Shown here one piece after another: positions 53,712 to 63,317 of a stretch of 64,000 bases of DNA. The stretch's first letter is position 1. The number at the start of each line of letters is the position of its first letter. Below the pieces are notes generated by a model. The model worked only from the letters and a program-made list of their open reading frames with translations. It made no database searches and was not told the DNA's origin. Position numbers and translations under genes: made by a program. The DNA is from Pseudohalocynthiibacter aestuariivivens (GTDB taxonomy: Bacteria > Pseudomonadota > Alphaproteobacteria > Rhodobacterales > Rhodobacteraceae): positions 1,302,001 to 1,366,000 of the forward strand of contig NZ_CP049037.1 in the NCBI RefSeq assembly GCF_011040495.1, given 5' to 3'.

Positions 53712-54839
53712 GTGAAAGATACACATTCCTTCGACGTTGCAGCTTTCCTTCAGAAGTTGATCGAGATCCCCAGTTGTGATCCTCCGGGCGATGAAAGTGC
53801 GGTTGCGCATCTGGTGCACGATAGCATGACAGCACTGGGCATACCTTCTCAGATGGATGAGTTCTTGCCGGGTCGCATCAACGTGCTTGGGCGGGTGAAG
53901 GGCCGGGGTGAAAAGAAGCCGCTGCTCTTTTCGGCACATTTGGACACGACGCCGATCGGGGCGCAGGATTGGTCATTTCCACCTTTCGCAGGAGATGTCG
54001 TTGACGGCCACATCCGTGGCCGCGGCGCATCGGACATGAAAAGCGCCGTAGCTGCCTTTGTCGCAGCGGCTGCCGATATCGCGGGCCGTGACACGCCGCT
54101 GGCAGGTGATATTATTCTCGCCTTCACGGCGGGCGAAAGTTCGAACTGTCTGGGCGCGAAACGATTTGTCGAACAGGGACTCCAAGACGAAATAGGGGCG
54201 TTTCTGTGTGGTGAACCCAGTACGCTGGACATCATCACTGTCGAAAAGGCAATCCTTTGGCTTGAGGCCAAGGCGGTTGGAAAAATTGGTCATGTTTCCG
54301 GTGAGTTGGGCATAAACGCAATTTCACTGATGGCGAAATTTCTGACTGAACTTGAATCCCTGACGCTGGACTTGCCCCAACATCCGCTGTTGTCCGACCC
54401 AACTATCAATGTTGGCCGGATCGAGGGTGGGTCTGCCGTCAACGTGACGCCGGACGCCTGCCGAGCAGAGGTGGATGTGCGGTTTGGCCCCGGGATCGAA
54501 GTAAGCGAGGTCATCCACCAGATCGAACTGATCATGCCGGAAGGCATCTCGCTTGAGGTTTCGGATTTCAAGCCCGCTGTCGAAGAGAATCCAGAAAGCG
54601 AATTTGTCAGTATCTGTAAGTCAGCTTGCCGAAAATCTACGGGTAGCGACCCCGAAGTAAAAGGCGTCTCGTATTACAGTGACGGTGCTATATTATTGGA
54701 TGGCATCAAGGCACCATTTGCAATCGTCGGGCCAGGATACCTGGGCATGAGTGGCCAAAGAGACGAAACAATCCTGGTTAGAAACCTGCGCGATTCCGTC
54801 GATATCTATCGCCGGATAGCTGAGGAGTGGTTGGCATGA
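53712..54839 (+). CDS. M20-family metallohydrolase (ArgE/DapE-like)
   Basis: The 375-residue enzyme has the M20 zinc motifs FSAHLDTTPIG and GRGASDMKSAVAAF, and the dimerisation domain. The usual glutamate pair near the centre is altered: the sequence is TAGESSNCLGA where most relatives have DEE, so the second glutamate is replaced by serine. The family removes acyl groups from amino acids or cleaves amide bonds. It starts at GTG 53712 and its stop overlaps the next gene start (ATGA). The substrate is unknown. Confidence 0.85.
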   Translation: MKDTHSFDVAAFLQKLIEIPSCDPPGDESAVAHLVHDSMTALGIPSQMDEFLPGRINVLGRVKGRGEKKPLLFSAHLDTTPIGAQDWSFPPFAGDVVDGHIRGRGASDMKSAVAAFVAAAADIAGRDTPLAGDIILAFTAGESSNCLGAKRFVEQGLQDEIGAFLCGEPSTLDIITVEKAILWLEAKAVGKIGHVSGELGINAISLMAKFLTELESLTLDLPQHPLLSDPTINVGRIEGGSAVNVTPDACRAEVDVRFGPGIEVSEVIHQIELIMPEGISLEVSDFKPAVEENPESEFVSICKSACRKSTGSDPEVKGVSYYSDGAILLDGIKAPFAIVGPGYLGMSGQRDETILVRNLRDSVDIYRRIAEEWLA

Positions 54840-55618
54840 GAAAGTTGCGCCCCCTCATCGGTCTGACCGCCGACGTTGAAACGCGAGACGCGGGATCAAC
54901 GGAAACGGAATATGTCCTGCGCGCAAACTATGCGTCGGCCATCATAGACGCCGGTGGCTTGCCGGTAATCCTGCCACATGACCCCGATCTCGCGGCGCTT
55001 TATGTCGCGCAGATTGACGGACTCATCGTTACCGGGGGTTTGTTCGACATTCATCCAATACATTACGGCGAAACACTGACAGCCCCGCTCAAACTAAAGG
55101 AAGATCGAACAGATTTCGAACTTGCTATGTTGGATGGCGGGTTGATGGTGGATATGCCAATCATGGGCATTTGCAACGGTATGCAGCTCTTGGCCGTCAA
55201 ACTTGGCGGCAAACTGGTCCAGGACATCCAGAGAGATATCGAAGGTGGCATTGAGCATTTGCCAAGCCCGGTTCCGGACAAATCTGCGCATGGGGTTGCG
55301 CTCCGGCAAGGTTCGGTTCTCTCAGATTTGGCGGGCGTGACCACAGCCCGCGTCAATAGCCTGCATCATCAGGCGGTCGTGCCGGCGAACGGTTACGACG
55401 TTTCCGCGACATCAGTCGAAGACGGCGTTGCCGAAGCCATAGAAGCGAAGGGGCGCAGATTCTGCGTTGGCGTTCAGTGGCATCCTGAATACCACACCAG
55501 CACTTTGGATCGGGCTCTGTTGGATGGCTTTGTCGCGGCGGCGGCGCAATATACTTCGCAGAAAACCGATCCGACTGCCCAGAGAAGCTCCGCAAAGAAA
55601 CGGGCGGTGGGCGTATGA
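54836..55618 (+). CDS. Class I glutamine-amidotransferase-like hydrolase (PuuD/peptidase C26 family)
   Basis: The 260-residue protein has the nucleophile elbow MGICNGMQLLAV, the HHQAV segment and the VQWHPE histidine-glutamate pair, the catalytic triad of gamma-glutamyl hydrolases. PuuD removes glutamate from gamma-glutamyl-GABA in putrescine breakdown; this protein may act on a comparable gamma-glutamyl amide, which is inferred. ATG 54836 overlaps the M20 stop, and the stop overlaps the next start by 4 bases. Confidence 0.85.
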   Translation: MRKLRPLIGLTADVETRDAGSTETEYVLRANYASAIIDAGGLPVILPHDPDLAALYVAQIDGLIVTGGLFDIHPIHYGETLTAPLKLKEDRTDFELAMLDGGLMVDMPIMGICNGMQLLAVKLGGKLVQDIQRDIEGGIEHLPSPVPDKSAHGVALRQGSVLSDLAGVTTARVNSLHHQAVVPANGYDVSATSVEDGVAEAIEAKGRRFCVGVQWHPEYHTSTLDRALLDGFVAAAAQYTSQKTDPTAQRSSAKKRAVGV

Positions 55619-56382
55619 CCATTCCGACAGCAAATCTCGTCTCGGTACCGTTGGCGCACAAGACAGTGGCGTGGCGCATCGGGCTTGTTGTCTTGTCGAG
55701 CGATCCGACGATTGAGCACAGCTTTCAGCGCATGCTAGCCCAAACTTCCGATATCGCACTGCACTGCAACAGGATCGCATTCGATGGGGAGATATCCGTT
55801 AGCAGCCTTTCCACGATGATGGACCGGATCGAAGCAGTCGCAGCAGAGATAATGCCAGGACAGGAACTGGATGCCATTCTTTACGGTTGCACATCTGCAT
55901 CTGCTGCGATCGGCGACGACAAGGTTCGAGCATCATTGATCAAGGGCAAAGCTGTTGCATCGGGGTCGGCCCATACTCCTGTTTCAGGGCTGGTGGCGGC
56001 GTTGGAAGTCATGAAGTCGAAAAAGATTTCACTCATCACTCCCTATCCGGTCGATGTGACGGAAATGGTCGCTCAGTATCTCGGCTCAATGGGTGTCAAT
56101 GTTGTAGCCTTGACCTGCTTGGGTTTGAAACAAGATTGGCAGAACGGCCAGATATCGGCAGATCAGATCGTCGATCTCGCTCGCAGTATCGATCACAAAG
56201 GAGCAGATACTCTAGTGCTTTCCTGCACGGCGCTTCGCGGCGCTGAGGCAATCGACGAGGCTGAAATAGCGACTGGCATGAAAGTCATCTCCAGCAATCA
56301 GGCGTTGCTCTGGCACGGCCTGCGTAAAGCTGGGTGCGACATTCGCCTCAACGGATTCGGAGAACTTCTACGGACACATTGA
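55615..56382 (+). CDS. Asp/Glu racemase superfamily enzyme (maleate isomerase/EutA-like)
   Basis: The 255-residue protein has a cysteine in each half, LYGCTSASAA and LVLSCTALRG, at the positions of the two catalytic cysteines of aspartate/glutamate racemases and maleate cis-trans isomerases. The overall order resembles EutA of ectoine utilisation, but the partner genes eutB and eutC are not here. Racemase, isomerase or decarboxylase activity are all possible. It overlaps the previous gene by 4 bases and is followed by the transporter after 102 bases. Confidence 0.82.
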   Translation: MTIPTANLVSVPLAHKTVAWRIGLVVLSSDPTIEHSFQRMLAQTSDIALHCNRIAFDGEISVSSLSTMMDRIEAVAAEIMPGQELDAILYGCTSASAAIGDDKVRASLIKGKAVASGSAHTPVSGLVAALEVMKSKKISLITPYPVDVTEMVAQYLGSMGVNVVALTCLGLKQDWQNGQISADQIVDLARSIDHKGADTLVLSCTALRGAEAIDEAEIATGMKVISSNQALLWHGLRKAGCDIRLNGFGELLRTH

Positions 56383-56484
56383 GACCATTAATCATGGCAG
56401 CTCGATTGAGCGGCCAGTAAACGACCGGGGACCGCATGGTGCGGAATTTCCCGGCATCACGAACTGATAACAAAGGGAAACACC

Positions 56485-57378
56485 ATGAAAACGACACGAC
56501 GCATACTTCTTCTCGCCACCTGCGCGATGATGGCCGGTGGCTCAGCCGCGATGGCAGATGTAGAAACCCGCAAACCTATCAAGGTTTTGATGATCAACAG
56601 CGCGGATGGTGACTTCATGGCCGCCGTTTACGGCGAAATCCTGCGCGAAGTCGGCTACCGTGTGGATTACGTACAAGCAGACTATGCCGCATCCTTTACC
56701 GCCGTCGCATCAGGAGACATAGATGTGTCGCTCGCGGCATGGCAAACGACCGGGGTCGAACTGACCAAGGCAGCAGTCGATTCTGGGCAGGTCACAGATT
56801 ACGGTCCGACAGGTGTCCTGGTGACCGAAGGCTGGTGGTACTCCAACGCGCTCAAGGAATTCTGTCCAGGCCTGCCAGACTGGAATGCGTTGAAAGAGCC
56901 GGGCTGCGTCAAGGCGTTGGAAACCGCCGAAACGGCACCCAAAGGTCGCTATCTGGATGCCCCTGCAGATTGGGGAACCTTGTCGGACGCAACAATCGAG
57001 GACCTAGACCTCGAACTCGCGGTTATCAACTCTGGATCTCCAGGAACGCTTGTCGCGGCAGTGAAAGGCGCGCTTGATCGTCAGGAACCCATCCTTGCGT
57101 GGGGGTATCTGCCGCATTGGCTCTACAACACCGAAAACGGCGAATTTGTCGAATTGCCCGGGTTCCAACGCGATCTGGACATCCTAAAACTTGGCTACGA
57201 TCAGACTTTTGATCGCGCAAAGATGGCAGGCGAAATTCTGTCAGCCTACACGATCTCTACCGAGGCTGTCGCGGTTGGCATGGATGCCATCGACAACAAT
57301 GGCATGACCGCAGAAGAGGCGGCGCAGGCCTGGATGTCGGAGAACGAAAGCACATGGCAGGCCTGGGTTCCCGAATAA
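56485..57378 (+). CDS. Glycine betaine-type ABC transporter, periplasmic substrate-binding protein
   Basis: The 297-residue protein has a signal peptide (about 25 residues ending SAAMA) and an OpuAC/ProX-like binding domain (IKVLMINSADGDFMAAVYGE, WQTTGVELTKAAVDS). The WGYLPHWLY and YWYxN-like aromatic segments could form the cation-binding cage of quaternary-amine binders, but I cannot verify the cage residues by eye. An AAAGGGAAACACC ribosome site precedes it. The ATPase and permease follow. Confidence 0.87.
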   Translation: MKTTRRILLLATCAMMAGGSAAMADVETRKPIKVLMINSADGDFMAAVYGEILREVGYRVDYVQADYAASFTAVASGDIDVSLAAWQTTGVELTKAAVDSGQVTDYGPTGVLVTEGWWYSNALKEFCPGLPDWNALKEPGCVKALETAETAPKGRYLDAPADWGTLSDATIEDLDLELAVINSGSPGTLVAAVKGALDRQEPILAWGYLPHWLYNTENGEFVELPGFQRDLDILKLGYDQTFDRAKMAGEILSAYTISTEAVAVGMDAIDNNGMTAEEAAQAWMSENESTWQAWVPE

Positions 57379-57424
57379 ACCCCAGTAAATCGATCGGTAT
57401 TGCCAATGACAAGAGGATTTAGAG

Positions 57425-58435
57425 ATGCAACAAGACAGAATAATTGAAGCGTCAGGTATCTGGAAAGTCTTTGGCGATACCGCAGCCATCAATTGTGCCA
57501 AAAGCACAGACCCGACAGAGGAAGATGTGTTGGCATCCGGCGGAGTCGCTGGCCTGATCGACGCAAATATCGATGTGTACCGCGGCGAAATATTTATGAT
57601 TATGGGCCTGTCGGGGTCAGGAAAATCAACTCTCCTGCGTTGCCTGACAGGCCTTTACTCCAGCACACGGGGCAAGATCACCATCGGCGATACGGAGCTC
57701 ACCTCCGCAACCAAGGCGGAGATGGTGAAGTTCCGCCGCAAGAAAATCAGCATGGTTTTTCAGAATTTCGCGTTGCTGCCGCACCTGAACTCTTTAGACA
57801 ATGTGGCCTTCCCCCTGCGTGTACAGGGGACGTCCGTCGCAGAACGCCGCAAGATAGCGCGCGACACGCTCAAGCTGGTAGGTCTTGAAGGCAAGGAAGG
57901 TTTCTTCCCAAGCGAATTGAGCGGCGGTCAGCAACAGCGGGTAGGCATCGCTCGATCACTGGTTACGAACCCCGATGTATGGTTTCTGGACGAGCCATTC
58001 TCGGCCCTCGATCCACTGATCCGCCGAGAGATGCAGGATGAGTTTCGAAGGCTGCAAGAGCAACTTCACAAGACCATCATCTTTGTCACCCACGATCTTG
58101 AAGAAGCAGTGCGCCTTGGCGACCGGATCGTCGTGATGGAAAAAGGCAGGATTGTCCAGATCGGGACTCCCGAAGAACTAATCCTGAAGCCTGTCAACGA
58201 TTATGTCCGAAAATTTGTCGCCGGACTGTCGAAAGACACCGTCATCAAGGTTAGGTCCATTCTGGAACCGCTTGAGAAAGATGCAGTGGACGGTCAGCAC
58301 GTAAAAGCGGATGCAACACTTTCCGAAGTGACGCGACAGATTGTCGAGAGCGTTCAACCGCTGAAAGTCGAGGATGCGGCTGGCAAAATCATCGGACAGG
58401 TGTCCCGTCAGGGGCTGGCACAATGGCTGACTTGA
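57425..58435 (+). CDS. Glycine betaine/proline-type ABC transporter ATPase (ProV/OpuAA-like)
   Basis: The 336-residue ATPase has Walker A GLSGSGKSTLLR, the Q-loop VFQNFALLPHLNS, the signature LSGGQQQRVGIARSL and Walker B VWFLDEPFSALDP. An N-terminal extension (IWKVFGDTAAINCAK) and a C-terminal tail with a degenerate CBS-like part follow the ProV plan. It powers import with the permease gene that overlaps its end by 13 bases. The start follows AGAGGATTTAG. Confidence 0.92.
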   Translation: MQQDRIIEASGIWKVFGDTAAINCAKSTDPTEEDVLASGGVAGLIDANIDVYRGEIFMIMGLSGSGKSTLLRCLTGLYSSTRGKITIGDTELTSATKAEMVKFRRKKISMVFQNFALLPHLNSLDNVAFPLRVQGTSVAERRKIARDTLKLVGLEGKEGFFPSELSGGQQQRVGIARSLVTNPDVWFLDEPFSALDPLIRREMQDEFRRLQEQLHKTIIFVTHDLEEAVRLGDRIVVMEKGRIVQIGTPEELILKPVNDYVRKFVAGLSKDTVIKVRSILEPLEKDAVDGQHVKADATLSEVTRQIVESVQPLKVEDAAGKIIGQVSRQGLAQWLT

Positions 58436-60417
58436 GCTCCTCACAAAACCCGCCGTCGCGACTGCTTCAACCTCGTGCCATGCTCGCGATTGCGGCTGCA
58501 GTCCTGGTTGCGACGATTATGTTTCTAAATCCCGGGAATGTTCTGGCAGCCTACCCGGACGCATGGGTCATTGATCTGGCAGAACCATTCGACCGAGGGC
58601 TCAAGTATATCTCCAAGGATCTTTCAATAGGTGCCTTGTCGGTCAGCGACATTACGCGGTCCATCAGCGAGTTGATTGGCGCGCCAATCGAATTTTTCAA
58701 CGGTCTATTGGTCGAAGGATTCTATTTCTCCATAGGTGAGGATTATTACGAGCTACCGCCACTGTCTTGGGTGACCACGGCAGCTCTTCTGGTGCTGCTC
58801 CCGATGTGGGTTGGTGGATTGCGTATCGGTCTGCTCGCTGCTTTCACGGTGTTTTACGCACTTGTTTTCGGCCTTTGGGAATCTACCATTCTCACGTTGG
58901 TCTCAGTCCTATTCTCAGTCGCGTTCGCGACGTTTATCGGGCTAGTTCTTGGCATTCTGGCCAGCAGATCCGACACGGTTTCGGCAATCCTGCGACCTGT
59001 CTATGATGCGCTGCAAACAATTCCGGTGTTTTCCTATCTTTCGATTATCCTCGTGTTCTTTGGCTTTGGTCCAGTGGCCGCACTGATCGCCACGGTAATT
59101 TTTGCGCTTGCGCCCATGGCCCGCACGACTGAACTGGCTCTGCGCCAGACACCGCAGGCCATTCAAGAACTTGCGGAGATAACCGGATGTTCGCCCAGAC
59201 AGCGGCTATTCCTGGTCACGCTTCCGGCGGCCCGTACCAGCCTTATGATTGGCATCAACCAAGTTACGATGTTGTCGCTAGCAATGGTCATCATCGCGTC
59301 GATCATCGGCGCAGGCGGCCTCGGGTCGGACGTGCTGCGCGGCTTGAAATCCATGCGTCTGACCGAAGCCTTGCTGGCCGGTCTTGCGATTTCACTTGTA
59401 GCGATTACCATCGACCGCACCTTGCGCACATGGACGGAACACAGGCGCGACGTCCACGATGACAAGCCTTCTGATCGACGAATTGTCTGGCTGATCGCTG
59501 GAGTGTTGTTGCTGATATCTGTAGTAGCATATTTCAGCGAGGCGCTGCTCTTTGCCCCGACCAAGCCGCTGATCGAAAATAGCCGCGTGCTTGACGACAT
59601 GCTGACCAACCTGAATCTGTTCGTGCGCGATGACCTTGCTGTGGTGCAGGACGGTTTCATCAGTTGGATCATGGTGCCCTACCGAAATTTCATCGCTTCG
59701 CTGCCCTGGTTGCCCTTTGCGCTTCTCGTCGGGGTTGCCGCGACCGCACTCAAAGGGGTCCGCCTCGGGCTGATGTGCTTCCTGCTGGTCGCAAGCCTCG
59801 CCATTTTCGGTCTTTGGGCCCGCGCTATGCTCTCGTTTTATCTGGTAACACTGGCTCTGTTCGTGGGTTTGGTGATCGGTTTACCCTTGGGAGTGATGGC
59901 AGGGCTGAACCGGCGCGCGTATATGATCGTCGAGATTTGTAGCGACGTCATTCAAACATTACCCACATTCGTCTACCTGATCCCGGTCGTTGTGCTTTTC
60001 GGAGCGGGTGATTTCCCGGCACTGATCGCCATCATCATCTATCTATTCGCGCCGATCATTCGCTACACGGCGAACGGCATTCAGCAGGTGTCCAGCAGCA
60101 CATTGTGCGAAGCGGCCGATATGACAGGGTGCACTATGCTCCAACGTCTGCGACTTGTCTTGCTACCTGTTGCAATGCCCCAGATCGTTCTGGGCATCAA
60201 TCAGGCGGTGATGTTGGGTTTCGGCATGCTGGTTATCACTTCCCTTGTCGGGTCTCGCGGGCTTGAGGAATCGACCCTGGTCGCCGTGGCCCAAGTGAAA
60301 CCCGGGCAGGGCATCATGGCAGGATTCGGCATCGCGGTACTGGCGATCGTGCTTGATAGATTGCTGCGTGGCGCGAGCGACAAACTTTCCAACTCGTTCC
60401 AACCTTCCCGTACCTGA
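58423..60417 (+). CDS. ABC transporter permease with two ProW-like membrane domains
   Basis: The 664-residue protein has two binding-protein-dependent permease domains in one chain: the first around ELAEITGCSPRQRLFLVTLP and the second around EAADMTGCTMLQRLRLVLLP, each an EAA-type loop contacting the ATPase. Both halves have about six membrane segments. Betaine importers usually use two identical ProW chains, so this tandem fusion is uncommon. It overlaps the ATPase gene by 13 bases and precedes the GMC gene by 15 bases. Confidence 0.9.
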   Translation: MADLSSSQNPPSRLLQPRAMLAIAAAVLVATIMFLNPGNVLAAYPDAWVIDLAEPFDRGLKYISKDLSIGALSVSDITRSISELIGAPIEFFNGLLVEGFYFSIGEDYYELPPLSWVTTAALLVLLPMWVGGLRIGLLAAFTVFYALVFGLWESTILTLVSVLFSVAFATFIGLVLGILASRSDTVSAILRPVYDALQTIPVFSYLSIILVFFGFGPVAALIATVIFALAPMARTTELALRQTPQAIQELAEITGCSPRQRLFLVTLPAARTSLMIGINQVTMLSLAMVIIASIIGAGGLGSDVLRGLKSMRLTEALLAGLAISLVAITIDRTLRTWTEHRRDVHDDKPSDRRIVWLIAGVLLLISVVAYFSEALLFAPTKPLIENSRVLDDMLTNLNLFVRDDLAVVQDGFISWIMVPYRNFIASLPWLPFALLVGVAATALKGVRLGLMCFLLVASLAIFGLWARAMLSFYLVTLALFVGLVIGLPLGVMAGLNRRAYMIVEICSDVIQTLPTFVYLIPVVVLFGAGDFPALIAIIIYLFAPIIRYTANGIQQVSSSTLCEAADMTGCTMLQRLRLVLLPVAMPQIVLGINQAVMLGFGMLVITSLVGSRGLEESTLVAVAQVKPGQGIMAGFGIAVLAIVLDRLLRGASDKLSNSFQPSRT

Positions 60418-60432
60418 CAGGAGGACTCTCAG

Positions 60433-62094
60433 ATGATACCCGAAAAAAGGACGTATGATTTCGTTATTGTCGGTAGCGGCTCCGCCGGTGGTGTGCTGGC
60501 ATCCCGCCTGACCGAAGATGCCGATTGCACCGTCTTGTTGATTGAGGCAGGGACGGCAAGACGGTCGTTAACCGTCGATGTCCCAGGCCTGCTGTTCATG
60601 AATTTCGAGCGCGCCAAGTACAACTGGCGCTTCGATACCACCAAGCAGAAGGAGTTGGGTGGGCGCGAGGTTTATCAGCCACGCGGTAAGGGTCTTGGCG
60701 GCAGCAGTTCGATCAACGCAATGGTTTACATGCGTGGTCACGCGGAGGACTTTGATGGGTGGGAAAGGTTGGGTGCAAAAGGTTGGAACTACGCGTCCGT
60801 CCTGCCCTATTTCAAAAAATCAGAAGCCTTTAAGAACAACGGTGATCCGACCTATCGAGGCGGCAATGGCCCGGTGAAAACCCAACGGTCCCGGGCTTGG
60901 GCTCCTGTGCAGGATGCCTTCATGCAGGCGGGCAAGGAACGCGGTTATCCCGAAACCGACGACGTCAACGGGTTTCAGCAGGAAGGTTTTTCAATGTTCG
61001 ATATGAACATCGGCGACGGTGTGCGCAATGGCACTGCCAAAGCTTTCATTCGCCCTGCAATGAAGCGCCCCAATCTTGAGGTTGCGACGGATACCTACTG
61101 CGCCAAGGTTGTGATGGAGGGGTCCACGGCAAAAGGTGTGGCGCTGTCCACGAAGGGCAAATCATGGACGGCCACCGCCAAGCGCGAAGTTATTCTATGC
61201 GCGGGCGCGGCAAAGACGCCGCAAATTCTTATGTTGTCAGGCATCGGTCCCGCAGATCACTTGGCGGAACACGACATTCCAGTGGTAGTCGATCTAAAAG
61301 GGGTGGGCGAGAACCTTCAGGATCACGCGGAAATCCATCTGAAATATGCCGCAACCAAACCTGTCGCCTATAACAAGTTCCTGCGCCCGGATCGCGCGAT
61401 CAGAGTGGCGCTTCAATGGCTTTTCACGCGCGACGGCGTGGCCGCCACCAACGGCTTTGAATGTGGCGCATTTTTTCGGTCGTCTGAAAACGTGCCTTAT
61501 CCTGATCAACTGATCCACTATTACCCGGTTCATCTGAACGGGTGGATGCCAGCCTTTGGTAAACATGGCTTTACCCTTGGGCTCAACTACATGCGTTGCA
61601 ATAGTGTCGGTACGGTCAAACTGAAATCGCCTGATCCGAAAGACACCCCGCGGATCGACCCGAATTACATGTCCGATCCTGACGATATGGACCGCATGGT
61701 CAGCTTTCTCGATCTGGGCCGCGATCTGGCCGCTGCCAGCGCCTTTGATGATTTCCGGGGAGCCGAGCTTGAGCCGGGACCGGAGGTGCAGACGCGCGTC
61801 CAAAAAGAAATGTGGATTCGCGATAACCTCGCTAGCGCCTATCACCTGTCCTGCACGTGCAAGATGGGTACAGATGAAATGGCGGTTACCGGCCCGGACG
61901 GCAAAGTTCACGGCACCGAGGGACTGCGCGTCGTCGATGCTTCCATCATGCCGATGGTGACCAACGGCAATCTGAACGCACCTACTATGATGATGGCGGA
62001 GAGAATTTCCGACATGATCCGCGGTCGTCCATTGTTGCCGCCAGAGAAGGTGCCGGTCGCAAAACCGATCAAAGGGGCCGCGAGTCAGTATTGA
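60433..62094 (+). CDS. GMC-family alcohol dehydrogenase, choline dehydrogenase-like
   Basis: The 553-residue flavoprotein has the FAD motif FVIVGSGSAGGVLASRLTED, the GMC signature GKGLGGSSSINAMVYMRG and the C-terminal active-site block GLRVVDASIMPMVTNGNLNA. Relatives oxidise choline or other alcohols to aldehydes at the membrane or in the cytoplasm. The position after a betaine-type importer and before an aldehyde dehydrogenase suggests an amino-alcohol substrate; BetA identity is not proved. Start follows AGGAGG. Confidence 0.9.
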   Translation: MIPEKRTYDFVIVGSGSAGGVLASRLTEDADCTVLLIEAGTARRSLTVDVPGLLFMNFERAKYNWRFDTTKQKELGGREVYQPRGKGLGGSSSINAMVYMRGHAEDFDGWERLGAKGWNYASVLPYFKKSEAFKNNGDPTYRGGNGPVKTQRSRAWAPVQDAFMQAGKERGYPETDDVNGFQQEGFSMFDMNIGDGVRNGTAKAFIRPAMKRPNLEVATDTYCAKVVMEGSTAKGVALSTKGKSWTATAKREVILCAGAAKTPQILMLSGIGPADHLAEHDIPVVVDLKGVGENLQDHAEIHLKYAATKPVAYNKFLRPDRAIRVALQWLFTRDGVAATNGFECGAFFRSSENVPYPDQLIHYYPVHLNGWMPAFGKHGFTLGLNYMRCNSVGTVKLKSPDPKDTPRIDPNYMSDPDDMDRMVSFLDLGRDLAAASAFDDFRGAELEPGPEVQTRVQKEMWIRDNLASAYHLSCTCKMGTDEMAVTGPDGKVHGTEGLRVVDASIMPMVTNGNLNAPTMMMAERISDMIRGRPLLPPEKVPVAKPIKGAASQY

Positions 62095-62150
62095 GTCCAA
62101 TCCTGTGCAGCCCCTTCCGGCAGCAATAAATTCCAATTGAAAGGTGCAAT

Positions 62151-63317
62151 ATGCCCAACCCGGTTGAAACATATTTTGATACCTGGAACGTTCCTGACGA
62201 CCTGCGAAAACTGGCAAGTCGTGACATTCCGCATTGGATCAATGGTAAAGCCGTCGTCAGTGGTGAGACCATAGATGTTGTCGAGCCATCGACAAGTACG
62301 GTGATTTCACGGACATTTGAGGCGGGCAAGGAACACGTAAACGCCGCAATCAAAGCCGCAAGGCAGGCGTTTGAGGGCGATTGGTCGAACCTGCGCCCAC
62401 TTGACCGGCAGGCCTTGATGCTCAGGCTCGCTGATCTGATTGAAGCAAATGCCGATGAACTCGCGTTTCTCGAATCTGTAGATGTTGGTAAGTCCGTGGT
62501 CCAAGCCAAAGAGATTGATATTGGCGGCTCGGTCGATGTGCTACGACACTTCGCGGGTTACTGCACACGCATCGAGGGGCGCACCGCGCCGCTTGCAGCC
62601 TATGAAAAAGGCAGTGTTGGCATGACAATCAAGCGCCCCGTTGGCGTCGTTGCCGCAATCGCCCCATGGAATTTCCCGCTGCAAACGCTGATCTGGAAAT
62701 GCGCTGCCGCCTTCGCAACCGGTTGTGTAGTGGTCGCGAAGCCAAGTGAAGTCACTCCCATGACGGCGTTACGCCTAGGTGAACTGACCGCAGAGGCTCG
62801 TTTTCCGCCCGGTGTTTTCAATGTTGTAAATGGCACCGGTGCGATCACTGGAGCGGCGCTGACTTCCCATCCCGATGTCGATAAGATCAGTTTTACCGGA
62901 TCGACAGGCACTGGCATCGCGGTTGGTCAGGTCGGGCTGGCCAGCATGACACGCCTGACCCTTGAACTGGGAGGGAAATCAGCCGCCATTGTCACGGCGG
63001 ACGCTGATCTGGACGTGGCCGTCGAAGGCGTCGTGAACGGCATTTTCTTCAACAGCGGACAGGTCTGCGACGGGACTTCACGCGTAGTTGTCGATGGCGC
63101 AGTTTATGAGGACTTTATGATGCGGTTGGTGAAAGCCACGCAGGGCCTCAAAATGGGTGCGGGTCTGGACCCTGACACATTCATGGGGCCGATGGTGTCA
63201 ATTGACCATAAAGCAAAGGTCGCAGGTTTCATCGCTGCCGCTCAGGAGGCAGGTCTGGCATTGCCCGTTCAGCACACTAGTCGACGCACACACGGGGGAT
63301 TGGGCGCGTTCCAATGA
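62151..63317 (+). pseudogene. Aldehyde dehydrogenase, C-terminally truncated
   Basis: The first about 371 residues match NAD+-dependent aldehyde dehydrogenases of the betaine-aldehyde group: APWNFPLQTLIW, LTLELGGKSA and the catalytic cysteine in NSGQVCDGTSRV. Homology ends near 63263 (AAQEAGLAL), and the frame then reads through unrelated sequence to a stop at 63317. About 115 residues are missing, including the EIFGPV-type region and the oligomerisation tail. The protein is unlikely to fold normally. The junction lies next to the ribB end. Confidence 0.8.
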
